This document shows positions 54,950 to 63,569 of a stretch of 64,000 nucleotides of DNA, piece after piece. The position numbers were made by a program, and so were the translations under genes. Positions within the stretch are counted from its first letter, which is position 1. Every line of letters begins with the position of its first letter. Below the pieces are notes generated by a model. That model saw nothing but the letters and a program-made list of their open reading frames with translations. It was not told the origin of the DNA and searched no databases. Source of the stretch: Tardiphaga sp. 709 (lineage in GTDB: Bacteria > Pseudomonadota > Alphaproteobacteria > Rhizobiales > Xanthobacteraceae); the NCBI RefSeq assembly GCF_032401055.1, contig NZ_CP135530.1, positions 1 to 64,000 of the forward strand, written 5' to 3'.

Positions 54950-55618
54950 CTAAGCACGAACCTCGATCGGCAGAGCCTCCCAAATCCGTATCATCTGCCC
55001 CATCGACGTCGTCGCCATCTTGCGCATGGCATTACTGCGATGCAGTTTTACGGTCACTTCGCTGATACCCAGCGCGAATGCGATCTGCTTATTCAGGCGG
55101 CCGCTCATCACTTGCTGAAGCACTTCACGTTCGCGAGGCGTGAGCGTCGCATAACGGCTGATACTGTGTTTGACTTCCGCGGCTCGCTCGCGCTGAATCC
55201 GATCCTTTGCAATCGCCATATGTACAGCATCGAGAAGGGTTTGATCGCGCACCGGCTTCGTCAAGAAGTCGACGGCGCCAGCCTTCATCGCCTGCACCGT
55301 CATCGGAATGTCGCCATAACCGGTCAGAAACACGATGGGTCTCGGATCACCGCTGCGCCCCAACTGCTCCTGGAGCTCAAGCCCGCTCGCACCGGGCATC
55401 CGCACGTCGACGATCAGGCAGCACGGCCTGTCAGGGGCGCCCGCCTCAAGAAACGCACGTGTCGATGCATAACAAAGTGCCTCGAGGCCGGCCGAGACGA
55501 CGAGTTCAGCCAGGGCTTCCCGAATGGACGCATCGTCGTCGACGATGATCACGATCGGTTCGAGCGAGCAATACGCCTCACGCGAGACCGGTTGCGAAAG
55601 CGATCGATCAATCGTCAT
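54950..55618 (-). CDS. FixJ-family response regulator
   Basis: A 222-residue protein with a receiver domain (PIVIIVDDDASIREALAELV; phospho-acceptor Asp in CLIVDVRMPG; Thr in VFLTGYGDIPM; Lys in DFLTKPVRD) and a C-terminal LuxR-type helix-turn-helix (LTPREREVLQQVMSGRLNKQ). The GDIPMTV segment is characteristic of FixJ. ATG 55618 was chosen on a GAGGGCAGGG ribosome-binding site; it overlaps the stop of the receiver gene by 11 bases. It is the last gene of the six-gene signalling run and a likely target of the PAS kinase. Confidence 0.92.
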   Translation of the reverse strand: MTIDRSLSQPVSREAYCSLEPIVIIVDDDASIREALAELVVSAGLEALCYASTRAFLEAGAPDRPCCLIVDVRMPGASGLELQEQLGRSGDPRPIVFLTGYGDIPMTVQAMKAGAVDFLTKPVRDQTLLDAVHMAIAKDRIQRERAAEVKHSISRYATLTPREREVLQQVMSGRLNKQIAFALGISEVTVKLHRSNAMRKMATTSMGQMIRIWEALPIEVRA

Positions 55619-55997
55619 CCCTGCCCTCTGCTTTCTGTATGCCAACCGCGTCACCGACGGCTGAAAGTAATTCCGAGCCATCGAACGGCTTGCGAAAGAG
55701 ACCGGTGATGTTCTTCGCGCGCGCCTGATCGGCGATTTCGTGACGGCCCGTGATGAGAAAGACGGGAAGACGCGGATGTCGCTGCATCACGACGCTCCGC
55801 AATTGCAGGCCATCGACATTCGGCAGACCGACATCTGTGATCAGGAGATCCAGTTCGAGCAGATCGCTAGCCAGAAACAACTCGGCCGACGAGAAGCAAC
55901 GCACCGCATATCCCGCGGACTCCAACAGGTCTTCAAGCGACTCGATCACGCGCGGATCGTCATCGATTACGGCAATCACAGGTTTACGTTTGGGCAC
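55608..55997 (-). CDS. Stand-alone receiver-domain protein
   Basis: A 129-residue single receiver domain (PVIAVIDDDPRVIESLEDLL; phospho-acceptor Asp in LLITDVGLPNVDG; Thr in VFLITGRHE; Lys in GLFRKPFDG). It has no output domain, so it may act as a phosphate sink, a phospho-shuttle, or by protein contact. GTG 55997 was chosen with GAGGG upstream; it overlaps the end of the upstream FixJ-like gene by 14 bases. It lies between two full-length FixJ-like regulators. Confidence 0.88.
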   Translation of the reverse strand: MPKRKPVIAVIDDDPRVIESLEDLLESAGYAVRCFSSAELFLASDLLELDLLITDVGLPNVDGLQLRSVVMQRHPRLPVFLITGRHEIADQARAKNITGLFRKPFDGSELLSAVGDAVGIQKAEGRDDD

Positions 55998-56643
55998 GAC
56001 TTTTTCCCTCCGCTCGCCTCCGATCGAAGAGCGGTATCCCAATTCGCTGAGCGATGCGCACGAGTTCGGCAAGCGAAGTCGCCCCCATCTTCTGCATGAC
56101 CTTCCTTCGATGGACCTGCAGCGTGACTTCGCTGATCCCCAACTCGGCGGCGGCCTGCTTGTTGAGCAGGCCGCTCACGACCAACGGCAAGACGTCCCGC
56201 TCGCGCGGCGTCAGACCGAGATAGCTTTGCTTGAGGAGCGACATTTCGGCCCGCGCCGCACGATCGGTGCGGTCACGCGATATCGCCGATCGGATAGCGC
56301 CCATGACATCGGCGTCACTGAACGGCTTTGTCAGAAAGTCCATGGCACCGTTCTTCATGGCCCGCACCGACGATGGGATGTCTCCATGGCCTGTGATGAA
56401 GACGATTGGCGGATGCTCGCCGCCCTCCACAATGCGCCCCTGCAGATCGAGACCATTGATGTCCGGAAGCTCGACATCGAGCACGAGGCATGCGGGAATA
56501 TTGGGTTTATCAGCCCCGATATAGTCACCAGCCGTTTCGAATGCCATGGCGGCTATGTTGTAAGACGCGAGCAGCTCCACGAGTGCTTCGCGCATTCGCG
56601 CATCGTCATCCACAATGAAGACAACAAAGTCGTCAGCCATCAC
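55984..56643 (-). CDS. FixJ-family response regulator
   Basis: A 219-residue protein with a receiver domain (FVVFIVDDDARMREALVELL; phospho-acceptor Asp in CLVLDVELPDINGLDLQ; Thr in VFITGHGDIPSS; Lys in DFLTKPFSD) and a LuxR-type helix-turn-helix (LTPRERDVLPLVVSGLLNKQ). The GDIPSSV and FLTKPF segments are FixJ hallmarks. Its start overlaps the stop of the PAS kinase gene by 4 bases (ATGA), pointing to direct pairing with that kinase. The second FixJ-like protein at 54950 may be a rival or partner. Confidence 0.92.
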   Translation of the reverse strand: MMADDFVVFIVDDDARMREALVELLASYNIAAMAFETAGDYIGADKPNIPACLVLDVELPDINGLDLQGRIVEGGEHPPIVFITGHGDIPSSVRAMKNGAMDFLTKPFSDADVMGAIRSAISRDRTDRAARAEMSLLKQSYLGLTPRERDVLPLVVSGLLNKQAAAELGISEVTLQVHRRKVMQKMGATSLAELVRIAQRIGIPLFDRRRAEGKSRAQT

Positions 56644-59237
56644 ACAATCGACCCCGGATTAATCGGTAACGAGAATACAAATGTTGCTCCTTGCGATGAG
56701 TTGACGTCCACCCATAGATTTCCACCATGCGCCTCCACGATCGATCGACAGATGGAGAGGCCCATCCCCATCCCCTGCTCCTTCGTGGAGAAGAACGGCT
56801 GGAATACCCTGTCAGGAAACGCCACCCCGGGGCCCATGTCGCTCACAGCGATCTGGACCATATCGTCGCTACGGCAGCTGACTCGGACCCGAATGACTTT
56901 GTCCCCGACGACACCATCCATCGCGTCGATGGCATTGCGGATGAGATTGCTGAGAACTTGCTGGATCTGAACTCGGTCGACGGCGACCAGCGGGAGATTC
57001 GGTTCAACATCGATTACGATCCGCGTCTCGCGACGATTTGCTTCTTCGATGATCAGATCGCAGACTTCAGCAATCACGCTTTTCAACGTGGACACATTCC
57101 GCTTGTCGCCCGACTGCTTGAACAGGGCTCGAATTCGACTGACGACATCCGCTGCACCATTGGCGTCGCGGATGACCCGCTCGACAGTGCGGATGGCCCG
57201 CTCGATATTTGGCGGCGTTGCCGTGAGCCAGCGCTGGCAGGCGTGCGAATTGGCGACAATGGCCGCGAGTGGCTGGTTCACTTCGTGAGCAATCGAAGCC
57301 GAGAGTTCGGCCAGGCTCGCCGCTTGGCTCGCGCGCGCAATTTTTTCCTGAGCCTGCCGTAGCTCCTCCTGCACTCGCATCTCGCCGTCGATATCGAGAC
57401 AGATGACGTTCCACTGCACAATCGTTCCGGCCGCGTCGCGCATCGGCCCTGCACGGGTCTCGACCCAACGATACTCGCCGTCGAATCGGCGCAGCCTGTG
57501 CCGTCGCGCATAGGGTTCGCCGGTTGCGAGCGAATGCGCGTAACGTTCCTTCACGCCCTGAAGGTCGCTGGGGTGGACACCGTCGTCCAGCGTGGCATCG
57601 AGCCGGGAGGGCTTTCCGTCGAGATCCTCAAGATTATATCCGAGAAATTCGCGCAATTGCTTGCTGCGATAGATTGGCTCGCCGTCGGGGGTCGCGCAAT
57701 CGATCATTGCGGGCAGCGTCTCGACCAGTTGACGCAATGAGCGTTCGCTCTGCAGCAACGCATCGTGCGCCTGAACCTGGTCATCGATATCAACACATAC
57801 AGCGTACCATTGAAGCACCTCGCCATTCTTGTCACGCGACGGCTCTACACGCACTTCGCTCCAACGATGAGAGCCGTCGCTTCGCAGTTGAGGGTAGCGC
57901 ATCATGCAAGGTGCGCCCGTTGCAAAAGCATCCATCAGCGTCGACCGCGCGTTATCCCGGTACTCCGGGTGGATGGTGCACAGCGTCGGCATGCCATCGG
58001 GGCCCGTTGCGTCTTCCAGCGTCGTTCCGGTTACGTCCATGAAGCGTTTGTTAACGAAGACCGGATGCCCCTCGGGAGTGGTGCTCCAGATCATGGCTGG
58101 AACGGCATCGACCAAAAGTTGTAGTTGCCGTTCGCTCTGCTCTAGCGCTTGCCGGGCGATAACCGCGTCATGGATATCCATGCTTTGACCATACCAATTG
58201 ATGATCGCACCGGCGTGGTCACGCAAAGGCTCGGCGCGAGTCTCGGTCCATCGGTATGTGCCGTTGGAGCGAATCTGGCGGTAGCGCTTGAAATAAGGTT
58301 CCCCGGCTTCGCGAGAGCGCCGGAAGGTCGCCATCGCGTCATCGCAGTCATCCGGGTGAAGGACAAGCTTCAAGGACAAGAATCCGTCGCCTGCGGTAAT
58401 GTCTTCGATCGTCAGCCCGGTCATCTGGGTAAAGCGCTTATTGACGTACGTCGGTTTCCCATCCGACGTCGTACTCCAAATCGCCGCCGGTACGGCATCG
58501 ATGAGTTGCTGCAATTGTTGCTCGCTGCGGAGAAGGGTTTCCTCCGCGACCTTCCTCTCCTCGATATCGATCATCGTGCCATACCAGCCGGTCGGCTTAC
58601 CCTTGTGGTCACATGACAGGGACCCGTACAGCCTGAACCATCGATATACGCCGTCATGGCGACGAATACGTGCCTCCGCATCGAAGGCGAAGCCTGTGAT
58701 CAGCGAACTCCGCCGGATGCTCATCAGATCGTCGTAGTCCTCGGGATGGATGATCCGGCGCCAGGCCGAATTGTCGAACTGATGAAAAAGGCCCTGCGTC
58801 GTCTGCTTCATCCCGGCGAATGCGAAAGTCCCCGCACTGACATGAGTGACATGCCCATCCGGGCTCGCAGACCACGTGAAGACCGGCATGCTCTTCACGA
58901 TCTGCAGCGCTTCCACCATGTCCGCACCAAACAAGGTCGATGCCTTCGCTTCGACGAATTCCCCGATGCATAAAGCAGTTGCGAAAAACGCGGTCCACGA
59001 CAGCAGATGCTCCCGCATGTCAGCGGCAAGTAACGTGGCCGCGACCGCCGATCCGAGCAGCGCGACCGTCCAAACCGCGCGCAGCAGCCAGACGGCTTTC
59101 CCAGAGGCGTACAGATACATCGCCGCAACGGGAGCCAGCAGGCCGAACGGCCGCTCCATGAGACCAAATAGCAGAACGCCGATGGCTGTTCCCACAATCG
59201 CGGGCAACCAATATTGTCGGGAACGCTCTGCTGTCAT
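56640..59237 (-). CDS. Histidine kinase with four PAS domains (FixL-like HisKA)
   Basis: An 865-residue kinase. An N-terminal membrane region with about three to four helices (residues 10-95) is followed by four PAS_3-type domains (about 110-215, 235-350, 365-480 and 490-615), each with HPED/HPDD/HPEY-like and YRWxxxR signatures. The HisKA domain contains SASIAHEVNQPLAAIVANSH with the phospho-His, and the ATPase domain has QIQQVLSNLIRNAIDAMD, SDMGPGV and GMGMGLSICRSIVEAHGG. It has no obvious haem-binding PAS of the FixL type, as the proximal His cannot be assigned. Its 3' end overlaps the FixJ-like regulator, its likely partner. Confidence 0.92.
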   Translation of the reverse strand: MTAERSRQYWLPAIVGTAIGVLLFGLMERPFGLLAPVAAMYLYASGKAVWLLRAVWTVALLGSAVAATLLAADMREHLLSWTAFFATALCIGEFVEAKASTLFGADMVEALQIVKSMPVFTWSASPDGHVTHVSAGTFAFAGMKQTTQGLFHQFDNSAWRRIIHPEDYDDLMSIRRSSLITGFAFDAEARIRRHDGVYRWFRLYGSLSCDHKGKPTGWYGTMIDIEERKVAEETLLRSEQQLQQLIDAVPAAIWSTTSDGKPTYVNKRFTQMTGLTIEDITAGDGFLSLKLVLHPDDCDDAMATFRRSREAGEPYFKRYRQIRSNGTYRWTETRAEPLRDHAGAIINWYGQSMDIHDAVIARQALEQSERQLQLLVDAVPAMIWSTTPEGHPVFVNKRFMDVTGTTLEDATGPDGMPTLCTIHPEYRDNARSTLMDAFATGAPCMMRYPQLRSDGSHRWSEVRVEPSRDKNGEVLQWYAVCVDIDDQVQAHDALLQSERSLRQLVETLPAMIDCATPDGEPIYRSKQLREFLGYNLEDLDGKPSRLDATLDDGVHPSDLQGVKERYAHSLATGEPYARRHRLRRFDGEYRWVETRAGPMRDAAGTIVQWNVICLDIDGEMRVQEELRQAQEKIARASQAASLAELSASIAHEVNQPLAAIVANSHACQRWLTATPPNIERAIRTVERVIRDANGAADVVSRIRALFKQSGDKRNVSTLKSVIAEVCDLIIEEANRRETRIVIDVEPNLPLVAVDRVQIQQVLSNLIRNAIDAMDGVVGDKVIRVRVSCRSDDMVQIAVSDMGPGVAFPDRVFQPFFSTKEQGMGMGLSICRSIVEAHGGNLWVDVNSSQGATFVFSLPINPGSIV

Positions 59238-59477
59238 GCCTGGATGCTCCTCCCCCTAGAACGCTTGACCTTTAGCGGTGCATTGGCTGGCGGTCTCCTA
59301 AAAAGGGGGGCCATGGCACTCTCCGCGGCAAGTCTAGCCCCGCCACCGCGTCGCCGCACCCCATAGAAATCCATGTATTGCCAGGGCAATCGCTAGGCAT
59401 CTCTGGATTGGCGGTCGGACCGGACCGCCCGGATGCAGGATCAAGCGTCGCGCAAAGCGCGAGATCTTGGAGGGCGG

Positions 59478-60725
59478 TCACTCCAATCTGATCGTCGCAC
59501 CGCTCGCACCGTTGAGCAGTCTTCGTAGATGAAAATTCGCTAGGGGATCGTCGTGATGGGCGCCGACGAGTGCCGCAAATGCTGGCAGTGACGCGGCGTT
59601 CCCCGCTTCAAGCAAACGGAACGCAGTTGCATATTCCGCCGTGGCCGGATCGTCAAACTGGCCAGGTGAAAGCGGCTCATGCGTCCGCAGTGCCTCGCGC
59701 CGACCGCGCAGAACGAGATCGCCGATCGGCCGCCCCCGAAATACGCCAGCGACCTTCACCGCAGCATCGCTTACGCAGATCCGCGTGCCTAGAGGCTTAT
59801 TCGCCGCCTCGAGTCTGGCGGCTGTATTGATCGTATCGCCATAAGCCGTGTAGTCGAAGAAACGGTCGCCGCCGAAATTGCCGACTAATGCTGCCCCGGC
59901 GTGAACGCCGATGCGTGTCGCACCGAAATCCACGCCTTTTCGCCTCCATCGCTCACGAAAGGACTCAGCCCAATCATCCAGTGTCCCGGCACAGGCAATG
60001 GCACGTGAGGCGTAGTCCGGCTGGTCTCCCGGCGCATTGAAAAGAACCTGGATCGCGTCGCCGATCACCTTGGCCACCGTTCCCTGATGGTCGAAGACCA
60101 CATCGGTCACCCCGCAGACATATTCATTCAGCAGCTTCGCCAGTTGCTCCGGTGCGACCATTTCGACGAGTGACGTGAAGCCGGTGATGTCGGTGAAGAT
60201 GACCCCGACCTCGCGCCAGTGAACCGCCATTTCATCATCACTTCCATCGACGAGGCGCTTGGCGAGTTCGGGAGAGAAGTAGCGGGAGAGCGAGGCGTGC
60301 GCGCGCTCCGCGTCCGTCTGCCGACGGTGCGCCTCGCGCTGACCTTCCACATGGCGAAGTGTCTTCAGGATCGTCGCTTCCAGATCGGAAAAATCGATCG
60401 GCTTCGTTAGGAAGTCGAACGCTCCGCGATTCATGGCGGTACGGATATTGGTCATATCGCCATAGGCCGAAACGATGATCGCCGATTTTCGATCATCCCG
60501 TTGCTGCAGCGTATCCAGCAGCGACAGCCCGTCCATGCGCGGCATGTTGATGTCGAGCACAACGAGATCGACATGGGGATGGCGATCGATTGCATCGAGC
60601 GCCTCTAAGCCATCGCGGGCAAACAGGAAGTCGATCAGGCCTTCCCGCCGTTGGCGGCGAAACTTCCGTAGGACGAGCGTTTCCAGATCGGGCTCATCAT
60701 CAACCATCAGCACTGTAGCGGTCAT
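59478..60725 (-). CDS. Response regulator fused to class III adenylate/guanylate cyclase
   Basis: A 415-residue protein: a receiver domain (about residues 1-125, MTATVLMVDDEPDLETLVLR, phospho-acceptor Asp in LVVLDINMPRMDG, Lys in DFLTKPIDF), a short helical linker with ERAHASLSRYFSPELAKRLV, and a cyclase catalytic domain (about 170-360) whose metal-binding Asp are in GVIFTDITGFTSLVE and VIGDAIQVLF. It should make cAMP or cGMP in response to phosphorylation. It lies between a GAF kinase and the PAS kinase; 55 bp separate it from the GAF kinase, its most likely phosphodonor. Ends at 59478, with a 240-bp gap before the PAS kinase. Confidence 0.92.
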   Translation of the reverse strand: MTATVLMVDDEPDLETLVLRKFRRQRREGLIDFLFARDGLEALDAIDRHPHVDLVVLDINMPRMDGLSLLDTLQQRDDRKSAIIVSAYGDMTNIRTAMNRGAFDFLTKPIDFSDLEATILKTLRHVEGQREAHRRQTDAERAHASLSRYFSPELAKRLVDGSDDEMAVHWREVGVIFTDITGFTSLVEMVAPEQLAKLLNEYVCGVTDVVFDHQGTVAKVIGDAIQVLFNAPGDQPDYASRAIACAGTLDDWAESFRERWRRKGVDFGATRIGVHAGAALVGNFGGDRFFDYTAYGDTINTAARLEAANKPLGTRICVSDAAVKVAGVFRGRPIGDLVLRGRREALRTHEPLSPGQFDDPATAEYATAFRLLEAGNAASLPAFAALVGAHHDDPLANFHLRRLLNGASGATIRLE

Positions 60726-60780
60726 GCGGCCACTCCGGATCCCGCAGGCAAGTCGAGTTCTATCGCAGGTGTCGTCAACG

Positions 60781-62241
60781 TCACGATTTATCTCTCCGGG
60801 CCACGCTACCGCGCGGCAATGTAATTATGAATTCCGTGAATGCGCCTGGCTCTGTATCAACATCGATACGGCCGCCGTGCTGCTTCACCACGATATCGTA
60901 GCTCATTGACAGCCCGAGCCCGGTCCCCTCACCCGGAGGCTTGGTCGTGAAGAAGGGATCGAATATCTTCTCCTTGATGTCGGGTGGCATACCGATGCCA
61001 TTGTCGCGGATGCGAATTTCGACGGATTCGCTAAGGTTGCGCGTCCGCGCGCTCAAAGTTGGCTCGAAGCCGGGGCCGCGTTCGGCAAGACGCTCGCTCA
61101 CGGCGTAAAAGCCGTTCGAGATCAGGTTCAGCAGCACGCGGGTGATCTCTTGCGGAAAAATATGGATCGAGCCGACTGCAGGATCGTAGTCGCGCTCAAA
61201 GGTGACTGCGAGCTGCGGGCGCTCTGCGCGGGCTCCATGATAGGCCAGCGCGAGGCTTTCATCGACCAGCGCGTTGAGATCGGTTAGGCGATGCTCGCCA
61301 CCGCCACCTCGTGAATGCAGCAGCATGTTCTTGACAATGGAATCCGCGCGTCTTCCGTGCTGCACAATCCGTTGCAGATTGTCCTTGAGCAGGCCACTCA
61401 GTTCATCGAGATCCACGCGAGCGCCATCGGGGACGTCAATGCTCGCCAGCACGTCGCCAAGCTCGTCCGTCAATTCGACGGATAGCGAAGCGAAATTGTT
61501 GACAAAGTTCAGGGGATTCTTGATTTCGTGCGCGATGCCTGCGGTGAGCTGTCCAAGCGAGGTCAGCTTTTCAGTTTGCACCAGGCGGTCCTGCGCGGCG
61601 CGCAGATCGTCGAGCGATTTCGACAACTGCGTTGTCCGCGCCTGAAGCTCCTTGAATAGCCGGACATTCTCCACGGCTATCACGGCCTGATCAGCAAAGG
61701 TCTTCAGGAGTTCGATCTGGCTTTCAGTGAACGCGCCCGGTTCGGCACGCGAGACACCGATCGTCCCTATCGCGGTGCCCTCGCGCAGCATGGGCACGAC
61801 GATAATGCTGCGATAACCTCGTGCACGCGCCATGTCCTTAACCGCCTTGGGGACACCGTTTTCGGTTTCGACATCGAAGCGAAACGCGATCGTTGCCGTG
61901 GCCGCGGCCCGACTATGGATCCCGCCGGCTGTCAGCGCTGCGGGAAACGATACACGAATCTCATCATCGCCGTCGGGGTCCCCCGCTGTGCATGCCGCCA
62001 AATGCAGCATATCGCCGATTACACGGGTGACGAGGGCCGACTGACCGCCGAGCAGCCGTTGCGCGCTTCCCGAGATGACGTCGAATACCGGCTGCGCATC
62101 CGTTGCGGATCGGGCGATGACATTGAGAATTTCGGACGTCGCAGCCTGCCTTTCGAGCGCCATCGCCAGCTCAAGCCGCAGACGCGCCGTGTCGAAGCTG
62201 CATGACCGCGATTCATTGCCCGTACATTGGCCGCTCGTCAT
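60781..62241 (-). CDS. GAF-domain histidine kinase
   Basis: A 486-residue soluble kinase. A GAF domain spans about residues 35-190 ([20 protein letters not shown], later [20 protein letters not shown] and [20 protein letters not shown]). A coiled-coil leads to the phospho-His box [20 protein letters not shown], and the ATPase domain contains [29 protein letters not shown] and [13 protein letters not shown]. Related kinases usually have more GAF or PAS domains before this point, so this may be a short or 5'-truncated form. It begins the signalling operon; ATG 62241 is the longest start, ATG 62163 (MALERQ) an alternative. A FixK-like box lies just upstream. Confidence 0.88.
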   Translation of the reverse strand: MTSGQCTGNESRSCSFDTARLRLELAMALERQAATSEILNVIARSATDAQPVFDVISGSAQRLLGGQSALVTRVIGDMLHLAACTAGDPDGDDEIRVSFPAALTAGGIHSRAAATATIAFRFDVETENGVPKAVKDMARARGYRSIIVVPMLREGTAIGTIGVSRAEPGAFTESQIELLKTFADQAVIAVENVRLFKELQARTTQLSKSLDDLRAAQDRLVQTEKLTSLGQLTAGIAHEIKNPLNFVNNFASLSVELTDELGDVLASIDVPDGARVDLDELSGLLKDNLQRIVQHGRRADSIVKNMLLHSRGGGGEHRLTDLNALVDESLALAYHGARAERPQLAVTFERDYDPAVGSIHIFPQEITRVLLNLISNGFYAVSERLAERGPGFEPTLSARTRNLSESVEIRIRDNGIGMPPDIKEKIFDPFFTTKPPGEGTGLGLSMSYDIVVKQHGGRIDVDTEPGAFTEFIITLPRGSVARRDKS

Positions 62242-62256
62242 GTGGCGTTACGCCTG

Positions 62257-62270
62257 TTGAGATCGATCAA
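62257..62270. promoter_or_regulatory. FNR/FixK-type box candidate
   Basis: The sequence TTGAGATCGATCAA matches the TTGAT-N4-ATCAA consensus in 9 of 10 defined positions and is itself a near-perfect palindrome. It lies 16 bp before ATG 62241 of the GAF kinase; if the real start is 62163, the spacing is more usual for an FNR-type activator. Oxygen-linked control of the signalling operon is inferred. Confidence 0.45.
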
Positions 62271-62305
62271 GTCGAAGGGAAATGCCATGCGCCGATCGAT
62301 CGCGG

Positions 62306-62428
62306 TTATGCCAGCCCCAGGCCACCATCGACACCGATCACCTACCCGGTCATCCATTCAACAGGGTCGCCGGTGAGCCGGACGAGCCACTCCGCGACGT
62401 CGTCGGTGTTCGCGCACGGTTTGGCGTT
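62306..62428 (-). pseudogene. C-terminal remnant of a short-chain dehydrogenase/reductase
   Basis: On the minus strand the frame reads NTDDVAEWLVRLTGDPVEWM, then TG, an in-frame TAG (62342-62344), and VIGVDGGLGLA followed by the natural TAA (62306-62308). This is the C-terminal end of SDR enzymes, where TGQVIxVDGG is conserved; the stop replaces the Gln codon (CAG to TAG). No start or NAD-binding motif is present upstream, where the frame ends at a TGA at 62429-62431. It is a truncated, inactivated fragment. Confidence 0.78.
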
Positions 62429-62496
62429 TCATCGACGTAGCTCCTTATGGTTCTGATGTGAGCAGGGCCACGCCTGTGGCCCTGCTTCGACATCTG

Positions 62497-63450
62497 TCAG
62501 TAATCCCACCAGGTCGGGACCCAACGATAAAGGTCGCCGGCGACCGCCACCCGGCCGATTGACGGGAACGGCATGTGGGTGGCCACCAGCCATGAGCCGG
62601 TCTCCGACAGCTCCCGCATGAGCCGGAGACGGACACGAGTCGCCTCCTCGGGATCGTGTTCGAAGCCGTTGTGCCATTCGGGGTGATCGAACGAGACGGG
62701 GAATATCGCGTCGCCGGCGAACATCAGCCGATCGCCGTTGGACTCGAGGCGGACCACGCTGTGCCCGGGGGTGTGGCCGCCCGTGCGCGTGACCACCACG
62801 CCCGGCGCCACCTCGCCGTCTTCCTCGAACGGCAGCAATTGGTTGCGGTATTCGTCCAGGAACCGCTTGGCCGCACTCCGGGCCAGGTCGGCGAGCACCG
62901 GCGGCATGCCGGTGCGGGAGAAATCAGGCGCCGCCCAGAACTTGACCTCGGCGGCGGCCACGTGGATTCGTAAGTCCGGACGCAGCTGCTCCTTCACCCC
63001 GTCGACGAGCAGTCCGCCAACGTGGTCAAAGTGCATGTGAGTTAGCACAACGTCGGTCACCGACCCAAGATCGATGCCGGCATTCTTCAGCCGCAGGCCC
63101 AACTGCCCGGCCCGCGGAAAGTCCGGGTATTCCATTCCTAGTCCGCTGTCGAGGAGGATGGTTTGGTCGCCGCTACGCACCACGACCTCGTTCAGCGCCC
63201 AATCGAACGCATCGCGCGACAGGAATCTGTCGTCCAGCCAGGCCGCCCGGGCTGCCGGGTCAGCGTTTGTGGCCATTGACTCGGCTGGCGGCGTGAGCAC
63301 GCCATCGCTGATCACCAGCACTTCAATCTCGCCGACTCGCAGCGCATAGCGTGATGGCACCAACTCGTCGGGCACTGTTCGGCCCTGTTGAGAGGTGTTG
63401 CTCCAGTTCTTATTGGATTCCCGCAGGGGGGCGTGAGTCATCTGCTTCAT
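62497..63450 (-). CDS. MBL-fold metallo-hydrolase
   Basis: A 317-residue enzyme of the metallo-beta-lactamase fold with the zinc-site motif THMHFDHVGG (about residues 137-146), followed by GHTPGHS, FAGDAIFPV and a late ATHMPFPS His. All ligands of a dinuclear centre are present. Similar proteins include quorum-quenching lactonases and other hydrolases; the substrate is unknown. A basic N-terminus of about 30 residues has no clear signal peptide. It stands alone, with a good open frame and convergent-free context, and lies 120 bp from the alpha/beta hydrolase on the same strand. Confidence 0.88.
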   Translation of the reverse strand: MKQMTHAPLRESNKNWSNTSQQGRTVPDELVPSRYALRVGEIEVLVISDGVLTPPAESMATNADPAARAAWLDDRFLSRDAFDWALNEVVVRSGDQTILLDSGLGMEYPDFPRAGQLGLRLKNAGIDLGSVTDVVLTHMHFDHVGGLLVDGVKEQLRPDLRIHVAAAEVKFWAAPDFSRTGMPPVLADLARSAAKRFLDEYRNQLLPFEEDGEVAPGVVVTRTGGHTPGHSVVRLESNGDRLMFAGDAIFPVSFDHPEWHNGFEHDPEEATRVRLRLMRELSETGSWLVATHMPFPSIGRVAVAGDLYRWVPTWWDY

Positions 63451-63569
63451 CTTTGATATCTCCTGCCTCTAGGTGGCGTTGGATTGACTTCGTCGTCCGA
63501 GGACCGCGCTTCCGAAGCGGGAGCCTCTATTCGTTTATCGATCAGAGATTGGTGCTACAGGCGCCGCGA

